The translations under genes and the position numbers were made by a program. DNA of 64,000 nt from Endocalyx cinctus. Lineage: Eukaryota > Ascomycota > Sordariomycetes > Amphisphaeriales > Apiosporaceae. The notes under the pieces were generated by a model, which saw only the letters and a list, made by a program, of their open reading frames with translations, ran no database searches and had not been told where the DNA came from. The DNA lies in the NCBI GenBank assembly GCA_001600455.1, contig BCKC01000005.1:682001-746000 (forward strand), given 5' to 3'. Positions 23,665-37,458 of the stretch are shown here, piece by piece. The first letter of the stretch is position 1, and every line of letters starts with the position of its first letter.

Positions 23665-26408
23665 TCAGCGTTTTCCAAATCGGAAACGTAGGTCGTCGTC
23701 ACTGTCATCGTCACTGGCCGCGATAGAAATGACTCGAGACCTCTTCGCCGGCTGTTCCTTAGCCGGTGGACCCGCGGCGATTCGCTTATTTGTTGCCCTT
23801 GATGAGGAAGCAGATGTCGATGCCGATGCCTGCGTCCTATTTCGTGTACTCTGGGATATGCCTGTATTTGACGACGATGACTGGGTCCTAGGAAGCGTTG
23901 ATGCTCGGGTGTTCATTCTTCGCGAAGGCGGCGCAGGAACAATACCCTCGTTGTCTTCATCTTCGTCATTGCTATCTTCGCTGTTGTGTATGTATTGGTC
24001 GCTGATATCATCGCCTTCGTCCTCGTCACTACTATCCACCGGTGGGGGGTTAACGGTACGTCTTTGACTTGTCCTCTTCTGAGTTATACCTGACTGCTGA
24101 TCAGGAGCAGGCGTGTTCCTCTCGCTAGTATCGGTAGTTTGCTGTGATATAATCTTTTGTTGCTTCTTTCGTCGGCGTTGGCTGTTATCTTCGAGCCAGT
24201 AATCATCGCCAATTCCAAAGCCTTTCGTTTTCACTTCTTCCAGCGGCACAATAATCTTTTCGGGGGCGCGCCCCTGAACGGCCCCGCGCTGTCGAAATTT
24301 CTTGAAATTTTTTCGGCCGTTCCACGACGGATCCCATCTTCCTTCCACCACATCCTGTTCTCGCGTTCGCTGAGGTGGCGCTTCCCGTAACTCCATAACT
24401 TCTTCGATCTGCAATCGTCGTATCTCGGCGAGATCGAGACCCTCTGGAAGGGCCTCGAGATCCTCACGCTCTTCTCTGGCACGCTTTTCGGCTTCCTCGC
24501 GGTTTTGCCGCGCAATGTCAAGAATGTCTATCTCCTTCTTCACTTTGGGTCGTTTTTGAGTCAGGTTCGAATCCTTTGGGTCGGTTGACGTCGTCTGCGC
24601 ATGTTTAGACCTAAGTTGAGGGACGGGGTCTTGACCGGCTGCGATTCGTCGACGCTTTATTTGCGCCGCAGTAGGTGCGAATTCATCTATCTCTCCTGTA
24701 GGATTGGAAGACAATGGTGCGGGTCTTTTTTGCGGCCGTTGGTCAGCGCGAGCAGCTCCATCTGGCTGTTGTGATGCCTCCATCTCCTGAGACACGAATA
24801 GGCCTTCCTCGGGGGAATCTATATTCTGTGGCGCGGGAGTAACGCCAGGATTCGGCATGGGATCTTCGTCATCACTACTGACTTCAACAGCGAATCCCTT
24901 AAAACGACTCTGAATAGCACCCCGAAGCCTTCGTTTAGGCACCTCCCTCTGTGCAGTGGTAGTTGGTGGTTCTTGATCTAGTTCCATGTTTTCGGGAGCC
25001 AATGGTGTCGTCGAAGATGTCGGCTCTCCATTTGAGCTCAATTTCTGTGTTTCATACTCGAGGGGACGCCGCAGACTTCTCGCATCGTTGCTGAGAATAG
25101 CATCGAGGAAATCTTTTTGGTCAATAAGGCGATGACCCAATCCAAGCGAAATAGATCTAAAGAACTCGCCAAACCAAAGTTCATGTTCCGAGGAACTTGG
25201 CATCCATTTGACGACTACCACCCCCTTTCCCTCGCTTCCATCTTCAAATTCGCCCAAGCCTTTTTCACCTGCAATCCCCTTTACATATCTGATGAAGTCA
25301 TCGACAGAGGTCTCATCAGCCACAGCCGGGCGGCAGAGTGCCTTCCCCTTGGCGTTTGTTATGGGCGCAATGAGACTGCCAAATTGTTTTTGGTTGTAAA
25401 ATATAAATGTATATCCATCAAACAAGTCTACGCGTGCGTTATCAGGTGCAAATGCGGCGGTGGGTCGTGGAGTAGGTTCTTCGCCTGGAGGAGGGAGATG
25501 CTGCAATGCGTCAGGCCAATGGGCTGCAAAGTCAGCCTCCAGTGGACTCGATAAAACTCCATCGCCGAGCTCTTCAGGAGTCGTAACAGAGACTAAGGCA
25601 TCTACAAAATCATCACCAACGATATATTTGCCGTTGATCAAGGCTTGAAGGCCTTTCGAGGTGTTTCTTTTCTTCGAAACCACGTGGGTAGTCTGCTGAA
25701 CATCGTAATCGGTAAGAAGCTTGATATCTAGCTGCTCGAGGTCTCGGCGAAGGCGGGTCAAGGGATCGGCTAGAAGTTGGTTGGCAGTAAAGGAAAAACT
25801 CAGTACGACCGGAAACCAAGTGATCCTATTTCAATAATTAGTCAGTATTGTTTTCACGCGACTCGGACAATATAGAAAAAACTCACCTAAATTTAATTGG
25901 GAATGAACCCATCTGAAGCGTGTTGGTATCTCGGGATAATATACAGGATTCCCCCTTGTATTTCGTATCATTGACCTTTGTGCCTCCCTTTGAACCGAGA
26001 TCTTCTACAGTCACCTGGGAGCGACTCGCTAAGTTTTCCTATGATCAACATAATAGTCAGTCTACTGAACTAGTTTCTGTAGGGTTATGGCCTTACAGAA
26101 TCCCCCTCCCGCACGGGGTCGACCTTGATAGTGACATGTTTTCGTGATATCTTTTCGGTATCTGGTCCACGAATTGCGAGTTGTCCAGCTGAAAATCGGT
26201 TAGAATTGTTATGAAGGGTCAAGTAGTTTGTTGGAAGGAGTCTCTCATACGCTCAGCAGCTGTTCTACCAAATAGATATCGTTTTCCTGGACGTAGCCAA
26301 AGCCGCTTGCCTAGATAAACTTTGGATCAGTTTGGTTGATATAACAAATTATCAAAAATTACCATACTAACCATCGAGGACCTCTCCTTCACTCTCAAAA
26401 ATCCACAT
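23665..26408 (-). CDS. NBS1: Nibrin orthologue, Nbs1/Xrs2 subunit of the Mre11-Rad50 complex
   Basis: Exons in coding order 26408-26372, 26310-26251, 26188-26097, 26038-25887 and 25825-23665 (833 aa); phases agree across all four introns. Residues about 27-100 form an FHA domain with its hallmark residues: Arg in YLFGRTAAE, Ser and His in KISRKHVTI, and GGTKVND. Tandem BRCT regions follow at about 110-190 and 225-335. The long tail carries KNFKKFR, matching the Mre11-binding motif of known Nbs1, and ends with an acidic run then LRFRF, matching the FxF/Y motif through which Nbs1 recruits ATM/Tel1. Role: sensing and processing DNA double-strand breaks in the nucleus. The N-terminal exons are short and easy for gene finders to miss. 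Confidence 0.95.
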
Positions 26409-27115
26409 GATGGCATGAAGATACGCTGAGGTAGTAGGAAGATAAAGAAGGCGGTGGGGTAATAGGTGCGCGTCTTTGTTCTTACTTCTGGCGCGTAGAA
26501 GAAACTGCCTGAACGCGGAATAAGCTCGCAATCACGTGAAATAATTATTGTCCACTATTACCAGTAACCTTGGAACTTTACCTACCTAGCTGCCTACTTA
26601 GGTACCTAATATCTACTGTGTATGTAGATAGTGAGTACTCTGTACTCACTGCGTACTGGGTTAAGTACTGGGCAGCTAGCTAGACTGGTACACTAGCAGA
26701 CTAGGTAGGGTGGCAGGGTGGTTCAATAGCTTATGCAATTAAAAGCATTAGCGACGAAAATACTTCCTAAGTAGATTTCTCAAGTCAACTCGGCAGCTCA
26801 GGTTATACATGCATCTTGGGGTACACTCAGATTGTCATGGCGCCTTTTATTCATATGGAAGTATAACGGTATCAACCTTTCGCATCGGGTCGATTCAATT
26901 CGATTTATTATCTCTTAGATAAAGAGAAAGGAAGTGACATATTAATAATCTTCAACCCTGAAGGCTTTCTCATCTGGTGGATAACCACAGAGAGACTCGA
27001 CACACACAGATACACACACGCATGCGCATTTGCACACGTACATACACGCTCTCTCGTTTCACGTATTCAATTCTACCCAGTTTCTCCATATCCCAGAAAT
27101 CCTGGACTATCTGTT
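26409..27115. other. Intergenic, no supported gene
   Basis: About 700 bp including the NBS1 promoter. CCTAGGTA/GTACTGGG-like short repeats lie at 26580-26710, and a CACACA-rich stretch at 27000-27050. Confidence 0.5.
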
Positions 27116-27616
27116 CTATCTTCCTTTTGAATAATACACAGTCTGGGGTGGCTGGGGGGCGTAGGTGGTTCGTTCTGTAGTAACTACAGATAAATGCCTT
27201 GGACTACGACCACGGTGAGAATGGCGCGAGCCCGATCGGTAGTGTGTCTCGTGGCGGTAGTGACCGTGGCGGTGGCGGTGATGGTGTGTTTTCTCGTACT
27301 CAGGCTCGAATGAGTTACCCCATAGCTCAGGGTACCCCAAGTGTAAACAAGATCGGATAAGGAGGGCAAGAAGGACGACGCCCACCAGAGATCCAATCAC
27401 GATACCAGCAATGGCACCGCCGGTAAGAGTTGTATGGCTCAGTGTGGTGTTAGGGTCAGCAACGACCGTCACTGTTTCTACCGCTTGACGAGCGAATATA
27501 GTTCGAGATAGTAGTGAAGGTATAATAGATGTTGCCGGAACTGACTGTGATGGTTCAACGTATGATGAACTGCGCGCGAGGCCAACCAGGGCCGAGGTTG
27601 GTAGAACAGGTGCCAT
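27116..27616 (-). CDS. Small single-pass membrane protein with His/Arg-rich tail
   Basis: 166 aa, single exon. The first ATG of the frame is at 27616 (MAPVLPTSALVGLARS). A short Ser/Thr-rich outer part is followed by a clear membrane helix with GxxxG-type spacing (GGAIAGIVIGSLVGVVLLAL) at about 75-98. After it comes a cytosolic tail with a His/Arg-rich cluster (HHHRHRHGHYRHETHYRSGS). This outline resembles fungal one-pass surface proteins of the SKG6 or sensor type, but no named family is recognised. The His-rich patch could bind metal; that is speculation. Confidence 0.7.
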   Translation of the reverse strand: MAPVLPTSALVGLARSSSYVEPSQSVPATSIIPSLLSRTIFARQAVETVTVVADPNTTLSHTTLTGGAIAGIVIGSLVGVVLLALLIRSCLHLGYPELWGNSFEPEYEKTHHHRHRHGHYRHETHYRSGSRHSHRGRSPRHLSVVTTERTTYAPQPPQTVYYSKGR

Positions 27617-29478
27617 CGCCAAGTTAAACTAACGAAGTGCTACTTTGTGTGGAAATATTATCTTCTGGTGCAAGACAGAGTGATAGGAAAAAAGGTGCCT
27701 TTGTTATTTTATGTTGTTGCCACTCTCCCGAGACAATGTTGGATTGCTGCTTGGAAACTTCGCAGGTTATTGTTCGACTTAAAATACCAACAGCGAAACG
27801 AGCAAGTGATAACAGGAACTACCAGCAACCAACAATCCACCAAGAATTTTAAACAGTGACGACATACATATACATACTACTCCTACGTTCACGGAGGGCT
27901 TCCATGTTCACATTGTCAGTCCGGGGATCCTGGATCTTGAATTCTGGGTCTTAACAGCGTCACATGGACTGGTATGTATATAATACTATGATACGAAGCA
28001 TCGAGAAATAGAGTGAAATCAGCATATGCAACTAGTCTCGATATCCAATGGGAAAATAGGGCTGACATCAACAGGTTCGGCGGATGGGGATTCAACTGGG
28101 AACTGCTGCTTAATTTAAGTGCCAGGTTTCCTGGTTCTTGTTTTTTGCTTTTCTTTTTTGTCTCTTGAATCTGGGTTGGAAGACAGCTAACCCCTGGCTT
28201 TGAAGGGCTCAGTAACAGGGTAACAGGGGTGTTAACTTACCATTTGTGGAGAAACTTCCAGAATCAGAGTTTCGCAAACACCAACCCGTTCACCATGCAT
28301 ACCTATGGGCATAGTATATCTTTCACTCGTGACTCTACCAGGAATCATTGCTCATCTACGATCTCGATGATCCAATTCCACGCTCGCAAGTATGGACTCA
28401 ATCGAATACACCCTATCGTGGCATTTTACGAGTGCGTCTGATTGCGCCGGGGGCCTTGGACTACTAGTTTAGATTTCTTAAGTTCAAATAGAAATACGAT
28501 GGGGAATAACCAGATTATCCGACTTACACAACCCTGATGTTACGTCAGAACTTCCCCGGCAGTATATTTCTTGGTTTTGACTCTCTTTCAATCTGCCAAC
28601 TCTCGTCAAAATAGGGGACGGGAATCCTATTACAACAAGTGTTGCTACATGGTAATGCCCTCGCTATTAACATGAACTGTGCTTTCCCCGGTCGTTTGGT
28701 AGTAATATTTTCCTACCCAGTGGATAGGATACACCTTTGAATCTGGTATAGATTCGATCGATGAACTCTCTAGTGAAACAAAATACCTCGTCCGATCCGA
28801 ACAGTACATACGCCTCTATGTATTAAGCATTAATAGGGAAATGGGGTCCGGCGGGACTGTGTGATGGCTTAGAGATTTAATGTTTTAGGAAATCAATGGA
28901 GCGATTAGACTGCAGTGCTCTGCAAACAAGCTAATCGCGATTGATAGGCGATGATATGGGTTATGCAGTACCCGTTAAGCGATCTAATTTTCGACAAAAC
29001 GCTCCACGGCGTGACATTAAGGTGTCTTACGTTAAGGTGTTGTACACGCGGGCCCTGCGTGATGACCAGGCGCGAATCACCAAATTCGCCGACGTCCATG
29101 TTTTTCTCCCACGAGGCCTAAAATTCAATCCAGCCCAGGAGCTTGTAGTTGCACCGTCGTGAAAAATGACGTTATGGGATGACGACCAAGTGAGTAATTA
29201 CAAAGCCTGCTCATGGTTCAAATTTTATCACATGGAAAGTAGTTCTTTCTGGCGTATATGATTTGCCGTAACACCAAACTCACTTTATCTGGAGACAGGA
29301 CACTATTCCTACCAATGCCTGGTGCGAATAACAATCGTGATGCTCTTGCTCCAATATATCCCCTACTGGCACGAGCACAGAACTACCCGAAATCCCACAT
29401 AATACTCGGAGGGCAGCGCGTCTCGTGATAGACATGGCTCTGAATAAAAAGACGGCATAGTAGCTATGGAAAAGCCAG
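27617..29478. other. Intergenic, no supported gene
   Basis: About 1.9 kb. Several 60-75-codon ORFs exist (27637-27859, 28229-28441, 28941-29162) but none shows a motif or codon pattern I trust. Confidence 0.5.
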
Positions 29479-30291
29479 CTATGCCTTTGGTGATACTCCG
29501 TGGCCGACAGACTTGCTCATGATGATATAATCCGGTACAAACTTCTTGCCGAACCTCAGTGTTCTGGGTTCGGGTGAGATCGCATCTTCCTCAAACCCTA
29601 ACTTTCTGTAGAAGGCGAGGGCATGCTCGTTACTCAGGAAGCAGGTGAGCATGACCTTATTCGCGGGTGGCGAGTTAATAGCCACGCGTTCGTTGTAAGC
29701 CATGAGCACCTTCCCGAGCCCCGTGCTATATAGCCATAAAAGTTAACTTGGACTACCAACCCACCGAGAGTGTAGGCATGAGCAGACAGAGTAACTTACC
29801 CACGCAGTCCTGGCGCCAGATGAATCTCATAGCAGTAGATGACAGGCTCTCCTTCTTCGTACGTAGGCATGAGGGAAGTAAAGCCACAAAGACCCCCAGA
29901 CTCGTCCTTGATGAGAATATATCGCAAACCCGGCGATCGCATCTCAGCCAGCTTCTTACTGGGCTTCCAGCCGAACGATGATGGCTCGTAGTCCGCACGG
30001 CTCGTCTGCTCAATGAGATCAAAACATGCTTGCAAATCTGACTGAGTCAAACGGCCAGATCCCACGAGCTCAAGAGAGAATTGCTGCTGCGTTACTGGAT
30101 GAATCCATTGTGTCCATGTCGATTCACTAAAAAAAGTTGACGAGTTAGGGTTGTAACGCAAGTATTACCAGATCACCGAGATCATATCCTTACAGGGGAC
30201 ATAGGTGGTCGCGGATAAACGTAGAATCATCTTTAAGATTTATTTGATTAATAGGGTCGATTGATGTACGTTTTTTATTTGATGTATTCAT
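29479..30291 (-). CDS. NAA40: N-alpha-acetyltransferase 40 (NatD), histone H4/H2A N-terminal acetyltransferase
   Basis: Exons in coding order 30291-30194, 30126-29800 and 29725-29479 (223 aa). The first exon is short and starts MNTSNKKRTSIDPINQ; its CCT-GTAAGG donor and the TTTTAG acceptor give LCPLESTWTQWI in frame. The GNAT core shows YILIKDESGGLCGFTSLM, YCYEIHLAPGLRGTGLGKVL (acetyl-CoA loop, intron 2 splits the GT) and KVMLTCFLSNEHALAFYRKL. These match the NAA40 family, which acetylates the N-terminal serine of histones H4 and H2A. It is the last intact gene before the AT-rich island, whose edge lies under 1 kb away. Splice sites are good, and no RIP damage is seen. Confidence 0.9.
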
Positions 30292-31250
30292 AATGAGATA
30301 TAGATAGAAAAAAAAAGAGAAACATCCATGGATGCCAAATATATAGTAACGGTAAGTTGTAACACTGTAACGGCTTACGCGCATATTAGTGTACTACTAG
30401 GGGGGCTAAGCTTAAAAGCGGACCCCTTTATTTGTTTGTTTCTTACTTAAGGGGGGCGTGTCACGGAAGTTGCATTTGCGACTTTACTATTTGCCTGAGT
30501 TTACGAAGGGTCTTCTACACGCCTTTACGGAACTGGGAGATATATAATATATTAATATACTATTAATTGAGTTAATCGAGTTTCCCACGACAAATCCTTT
30601 CCATAGGCTTCTCGTTGGGTTCCGCAACTGTCTTAGCACCGGCGACGCTCGTGTTAGTCGGTCGTATTTATAAGTCCCGGTTCTCTTCTTTTATATCTTC
30701 CAGCTCTAGCTCAACTTGGTTAGGGTTCCGAAGGGGCCACCCTATACGGAGTATACTGCGAAGTATCTCATATGGTTCATAATGGGAGGCTTTTTCCCCA
30801 GTGGTAAGAGTGGGTTCCCTATGTGAGCTCCCTTTGGCGATACCACTTTGGTTCGAGGGTTCTGATTGTGGTACACGCTATGGTAGTGAGCGTGGGTGAA
30901 CGTTACTCCTAGTGGTTTATCCGCTAATATTTACAATATGCTATGTTCGACTATTTTATTTCGGATCTCCTGTCTCATTGATTCTAGGTTGTAGATATAT
31001 ATCAGGGCGACGTCGAAGAAGTAGGGTGGGTCGTGCATCCTGTTATTAAGCCTTTTCTAAGCTCGACCTTTACTCAACTGCAGTCGAGGATCGTAGCGGT
31101 TCACTTCCACTTTCAATATGTCTATCACTTCGTTGGCCCAATTGAATCTCCGTCCCAGTCCGCGACGGTTCCCTGTTCGAACCCCACGAAAGTCAAATCA
31201 GTCAAATTTTCGAATTACAAGCTTAAGTGATATTATGTCCCTTGTGATAG
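30292..31250. other. Border segment of normal base composition before the AT-rich island
   Basis: About 950 bp without a recognised gene. It holds one TACGGAGTA (30744-30752) and two TGTCACGG octamers (30461 and about 31275), which could be remnants of a retroelement end. Composition changes abruptly to AT-rich just beyond. Confidence 0.45.
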
Positions 31251-31847
31251 CATATACGATATATTAAGGCAAATGTCACGGCATAGTACAGTGCATGGTG
31301 GTATACATACTTTGAATGGAGACTGTACTCTAGGTGGGGCCAGCTGAAGGTTGATAGTACTTGCTACATAATAGTATTTATACCTTTTTAGAATACTTTA
31401 GTTACTTAGTACTTCCCTTTCTTTTTCAACTTTAGGATTTTTGATAAATATACTGATTACTTAAGTATTCGCCTTAAAATATCGTATATATTATTATAAT
31501 TACTAAACTTAAATATATAATATTTTTTATTTTTTTCACGATTATATATTTTTAAGTTTTTATAATAAATAAATATTATTATTATTATTATTATTATATT
31601 AAATTTATACGTTTATTTATTTATATAATTTTAATTTAAAAAATATAATTAATATAAAGTATTAAAGGTAAATAAAAAAATATATAAAATACGAAAGTTT
31701 ACTTTAAAAGTTTTATTATTTAAAGGGTATTAAAAGGTAAAAAAAGTAAAAAATAAAGCGTATAATATTACGGAATTAAAAGTTAATTTATTTAATAAGC
31801 CCTAGAATAAAAAAAAGCACAGACTACCTTAAAACGCTATAAGTAGG

Positions 31848-33535
31848 GTTAGAATTTTAGTACTTAATATAAGGACTAGATTTAGTCCGGACTAAATTAG
31901 TATTAATATTAGTTTAAATTTTTAAGATTAAATTAATATTAATACGGGTACGTATTAAATTAATTTTTTTTAATTTAGTATTAATACGAAAATTTATATA
32001 TTAGGTTAATATTAGTATTAATCCGTACTAAATTAATACGGACTAATATTAGGTTAATTCGAATTAAATTAATATTTAATCCGGATTAAATATTAAATAT
32101 TAAATTTAAAAATAATTAAAATAATTAAAAAAATAATAAATAATAATAAATAATAATAAATAATTATTATTTATTTATAATTTATATTTATATTTTTTAT
32201 ATTTTTAACCTTAATATATACGTAATCTTTTATTATTTTAAAAATATTTTTTATATTTTAAATATTAATTTTCCTTAATTTAAATAAGTTATTTAAAAAT
32301 AATTATTAATAAAAAATAATAATTTAATATTAATATAAAATAATAATTTTTATTATTTAAAATAGGTTTTAATTTAATATTTTTTAAAAAATAAAAATAA
32401 AGTTAATATATATATAATATTTAATTTTAATTTTAATAAAATAAAATAATAAAAAATATTTATATTTATATTAATTTTAAATAGAATATTTAATATATTA
32501 TTAAGGTTTTTATATATATTTTTAATATTTTAAATTAGACTTTTAAATAAAAATTTTGATAAAATTTTATCTCGAATATTTAATATATTTTTAAATTTAA
32601 TATTAAATTATTCGTTTTCTTAAAGTATTAAAAAAATGATATATCTTATTATAATTTATAATATTAATAACTTTATAATAATAATATATATATATAATTA
32701 ATTAATTAATAAAAATAATTATAAAATTTATTACTAAGGTTAAAATTTTAATAACTAATATAAATACTAATTTTAATATTAAAATTTAAATATTAAACTA
32801 GTATTAATATTAATAATTACTAATTTAATAATTATTAATTATTAAATTAATAATTATTAAACTAATAACTAATAATTATTAATACTAAAATAAAAATAAC
32901 TTAAAAATTTTTTTATATAAAATAATAATAATAATAATTTATAAATATATATATATATATATATAATATATATAATAATATATTTATAATTTATATTTAC
33001 GTTTTTTATATTTTAACCTTAATATATTCGAAATCTTTATTTATTTTAAAAATATCTTTTATATTTAAAATATTAATTTTCCTTAATTCGAATAAATTAT
33101 TTAAATAATAATTAATATATAATATAATAATAATAATAATAATATATTAATATAAAAATATAATTTTTATTATTTAAAATAAGTTTTAATTTAATATCTT
33201 TTTAAAAAAAAATAAAATTAATATATATATATATATATAATATTTAATTTTTTAAAAATAAAATAATAAAAATACTTATATTAATATTAATTTTAGGTGA
33301 AATATTTAATATATTATTAAAGTTTTTATATTTATTTTCAATATTTTAAAATAGATTTTTAACTAAAAATTCCGATAAAATTTCGTCTTAAATATTTAAT
33401 ATATTTTCGGATTTAATATTAACTTATTCGTTTTTTTAAAATATTATAAAAGGTAATATATTTTATTATAATTTATAATATTAATAACTTTATAATAATA
33501 ATTATATATATAATTAATTAATTAATAAAAATAAA
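31848..33535. repeat. AT-rich direct repeats, degraded and unclassified
   Basis: A unit at about 32170-32700 is repeated at about 32985-33530 and again in part at 42155-42480. The preceding stretch (about 31848-32100, with CTAATATTAG/TCCGGACTAA-like strings) is repeated at about 41861-42040, with related strings at 42560-42760 and 44380-44560. No protein can be read from them. Confidence 0.65.
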
Positions 33536-33626
33536 TAAAAATAAATAAAATTTACTATTTTTAAAGTATCGTTTTTAAAATAAATTATAATTTAACTCTA
33601 AAGTGGATTTAGCCTTTTAAAAATCT

Positions 33627-33839
33627 TGATACGTGGGGCCGGGGGCCCACTTGTATGTATAGATAAGTGGGGTAGCTGCGTAGCAGCAACCCTAGTGCAC
33701 GGCCCATGGCCCGTGCACCCACTTAGTTTTGGTACTTAGTTAGATATGCGTGTGGCCCTAAGCTACACACACTTTTTTTCTTTAATCAATCACTCGTTAC
33801 TTCGTATATTTTCTCGTTTACCTTCAGTACTCCGTACTA
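33627..33839 (+). mobile_element. 213-bp TG-ended element, copy 1 (solo-LTR-like)
   Basis: Begins TGATACGTGG and ends CTCCGTACTA. It is flanked by AATCT on both sides (33622-33626, 33840-33844). The uninterrupted site can be read in hAT copy B at about 39670. It contains a near-palindromic GTGCACGG...CCGTGCAC core. Confidence 0.85.
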
Positions 33840-35765
33840 AATCTAATAAAACAATATAATTTATTAATATTTATTATTTTTATATAAGTAAATTATATAT
33901 ATATAAATAAATAAACTTATTTTTTAAATTATTTCGCTAAGTTTATATAATTAATATTATAACTATAACTTAACTTATTAACGCTTTAGAGTAGCGTCTT
34001 AAAAAGCATTTTTAGCGCAAATTTACTTAATAATAGTTAGATTTACTTTAATAAACCACTACTCCCGAAAAATAGCTAGTGAAACATTAAGAATAATAAT
34101 ATTAAAATTTATTATAATAATAATAATAATAATAATATAAAAATATATTAAATAATAAATATTATAATATTTATATAAAATAAAATTAAACTATTAAGAA
34201 ATTAATTTAGTTTATATATTATTATTTAGTAAAAGATTTATTTAATATTCGGATAGATTATATACCAATTTTATTAATTTAAAAAAATAAATATACGATA
34301 TTTAAATAGATTATAAATTAATTTTACTATTTTAAAAAAAATAAATATACAATATTCGGAAAAATTACATTCTAGTATTATTAATTAAGAAATAAATATA
34401 TAATATTTAGAAGGATTATATTTCGGTATTACTATTTTAAAAAATAAATATACAATATTCGGAAAGATTACGTTTCGATATTATTATTTTAAAAAATATA
34501 TTCGGATAGATTATATACCGGTTTATTATAAATTAATTATTTAAAAAAGTATATATAATTATTACTTTTTTCTTTAAATAATTCTTTTTATTTTTAATAT
34601 TACTTAAATTATATACTTTTACCCACGCTTTTTACTAACACCTTTTAGGCTTTTACACTTATATATATTATATATATTTATTTACACTTTTTAAATATAT
34701 TTTTTTTACTTATTACTTTTTTACAATTATCCATGGATTTTATTTTAAAAAATACTTATTAAAACTTTAAAAAATTTTTTTTTATTTCTTTTATACTTAA
34801 ATAATACAATTTTCAACTACTAAATTATATATTAAAAAATTTAAAAAAATACTTTTAAAACTTATTAAAAAAACATATTTTTATTTTTATTTTAACTTTT
34901 TTTAATTCGTTTAAAAAAATATTCTTTTATACTTTTTACATTACTATAACACACTTTTTCTCTACTATTTTATATTTTTCAAAACTATAAAATATATTTT
35001 TAAAATACTTAAAAAAATAACTTTTATTTATTATTTATTATTATATTATTTTTAAAAATACTTATTAACATTTTTAAAATAACTCACTTTTTAACACTTT
35101 TTATATTAAAATAATACGCTTTTTACCACTAAATCATATATTAAAAAACCAAAAAATATCTTTAAAAACTATTAAAAAAACATATTTTTTATTTATTTAT
35201 TTTAACTTTTTTTAATTCGTTTAAAAATAATATTTTTTTATAACACTTTTATTAAAATCTTAAAAAATAACCTCTTTTTAGCACTTTTTAAATTATTTTA
35301 AAGCACTTTTTTATTTTTATATTACCCTATTTATTACTATTAAAAATCTTAAAACTTCGTTAAATTATTATATATTTTTACATTATTTAAAATATCAAAT
35401 TTTTTTAACTTTCGATATTCTAAACAATCACGTTAAGAATTACAAAATTTTAATAATAATTATAATAACGATTCGGATAATTCTTCCAATAATAATTTAG
35501 ATATTAAATCAAATTTAAATAATAAAAATAATGAAATTATCGAAGTTAATAATAACGAAATTACCGAATCAGATTTAGCTATTATTAGTAAATTATTATC
35601 TATTTCGAAATTTAATTATAATAGCCCCTATTTTAAATTAAGAAATAATAAAAAATTAAGCACTTATATATTTAAAGAAAGATTATTTACTTATACTTTA
35701 TTACTTATTAAAAAGGATAAAGATAGAGAAATGATAATTAATTATATAATATAAATTATTTTTTA

Positions 35766-35801
<36 letters not shown>

Positions 35802-37225
35802 TTAATTAATATATATTATAGGTATAAATATAAATTAATAACTAAAAGTAAAAAATTTTAATCTTCGAACTTTTATTTAAATATCGCTTATAATATTAAA
35901 TTAGAAAAAATTAAATCAAAAAATAAATTATATTTTTTTTAAAAAAAAAATTATAATTAAATTTATTAATAAAAAATATATAATTATAAAAAGCGATATT
36001 TTACTAAAATCAACTAATTTTTTTAATTTTGAAACTCGAAAACGAGCCCGAAATAATATTATTTAAAATAAAAATTACGAAAAATTTATTAATTTTAAAT
36101 TATTAAATTTTATTATTAATAATAATTTATTTTTTAATATTTTTAATTCCAAATCTTTTCAAGATTTAATATTTTATTTAAAGTTGTATATTATTTTATT
36201 ATTTTTAATTTTAAATAATTTAATTAATATATATTTAAAGATTTTATAATTAATCGATATAAAATTAAAAACTTTATTTAAATTAAATTTTTAAAGTTGA
36301 TTAATTAGTTTTAATATTGAATTAAAAAATAACGTTAAAAATAATAATTTTTTTTTATTATTTTTGATATATAAACTTTAAAATCACGCGATTTATATAT
36401 CGAAATTATTATATTATATATTAATTTAAAATTTAAATTAATATATAAATTAATTAAATTTGAAATTATTTATAATTAATATATAACTTTAAATATATAT
36501 AATATTTTTTTTAAATATTTTAAAAGTATATTTAAATATTAAAATTAATAATATTTTAAGATATATTATATATATTTACTTTTTAATTATTATTATTATT
36601 AACCTTGGAAATTATAATTAATTTTTATTTATTATTTAGTATAATTTAAGATAATTATATTATTAATAATACTTTTTTAAAATATTTTAAATAAGAGTAT
36701 AAAAATTTAATAAAAAAAGACTTTTATAACGATATACGATATATAGCACACATTATTAATATTGTTATATAAACAATATTAAAAACATATATATTAAATA
36801 ACGAAAATTTTAATCGTTTATTTAATTATATAAATAATAATAGTTAAAATTAAAGTTAAAATATTACTTAAAAAATAATATATATTATTTATTTATTTAT
36901 TTATTAATTATTTAAACTTTAATTAATATATAAGGCCAATTATAATATATTTAAATTTAATTAATAAAATTCGATAAATTATTATTTTAATAAAATATAT
37001 AACAAAAATAAAAAAATTATTATAATAAAGTATTCGTTTCGAAGTTTAAAATAACCGATTACCAAAAAATTATAATATAATAAAAATACTACTAAGTAAG
37101 TAAATATTTTTATTATATTTTTTATTATAATAAATTAATAATATTAATAATAAATATATATTTTTAATAAATATCGCAACTCGATAAAATTTAATATATA
37201 ATATATTAAAAATATTTTTAAAAAG

Positions 37226-37458
37226 TGACGGAAGTGGCCCGTGCACGCATTTGCATACTTGCATATACTAGCGCGGGAACCATGTTGAGTAACCCCGCGC
37301 TAGCTGAAGTGGTCTATGTATGCATTAGCCCGCATACTTATTACGTTAATATATGCGCACACATTTAATAATTCCTTCCTTTCCTCCTTATCTTAGTATC
37401 GTACTATTAGGGTAAATAATACATCAGTATTGTCTATGTTTATTCCTCTTTCGTAACA
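37226..37458. mobile_element. 233-bp TG...CA element interrupting the hAT relic
   Basis: Begins TGACGGAAGTGGCCCG and ends TTTCGTAACA. It sits between readable transposase segments of copy A. A second copy is at 48015-48248. No matching 5-bp duplication is visible here (AAAAG against TAGAA). Confidence 0.7.

Noticed and set aside
31130..31200. Possible tRNA T-arm (GTTCGAACCCC)
   Set aside because: No matching acceptor, D or anticodon stems around it.
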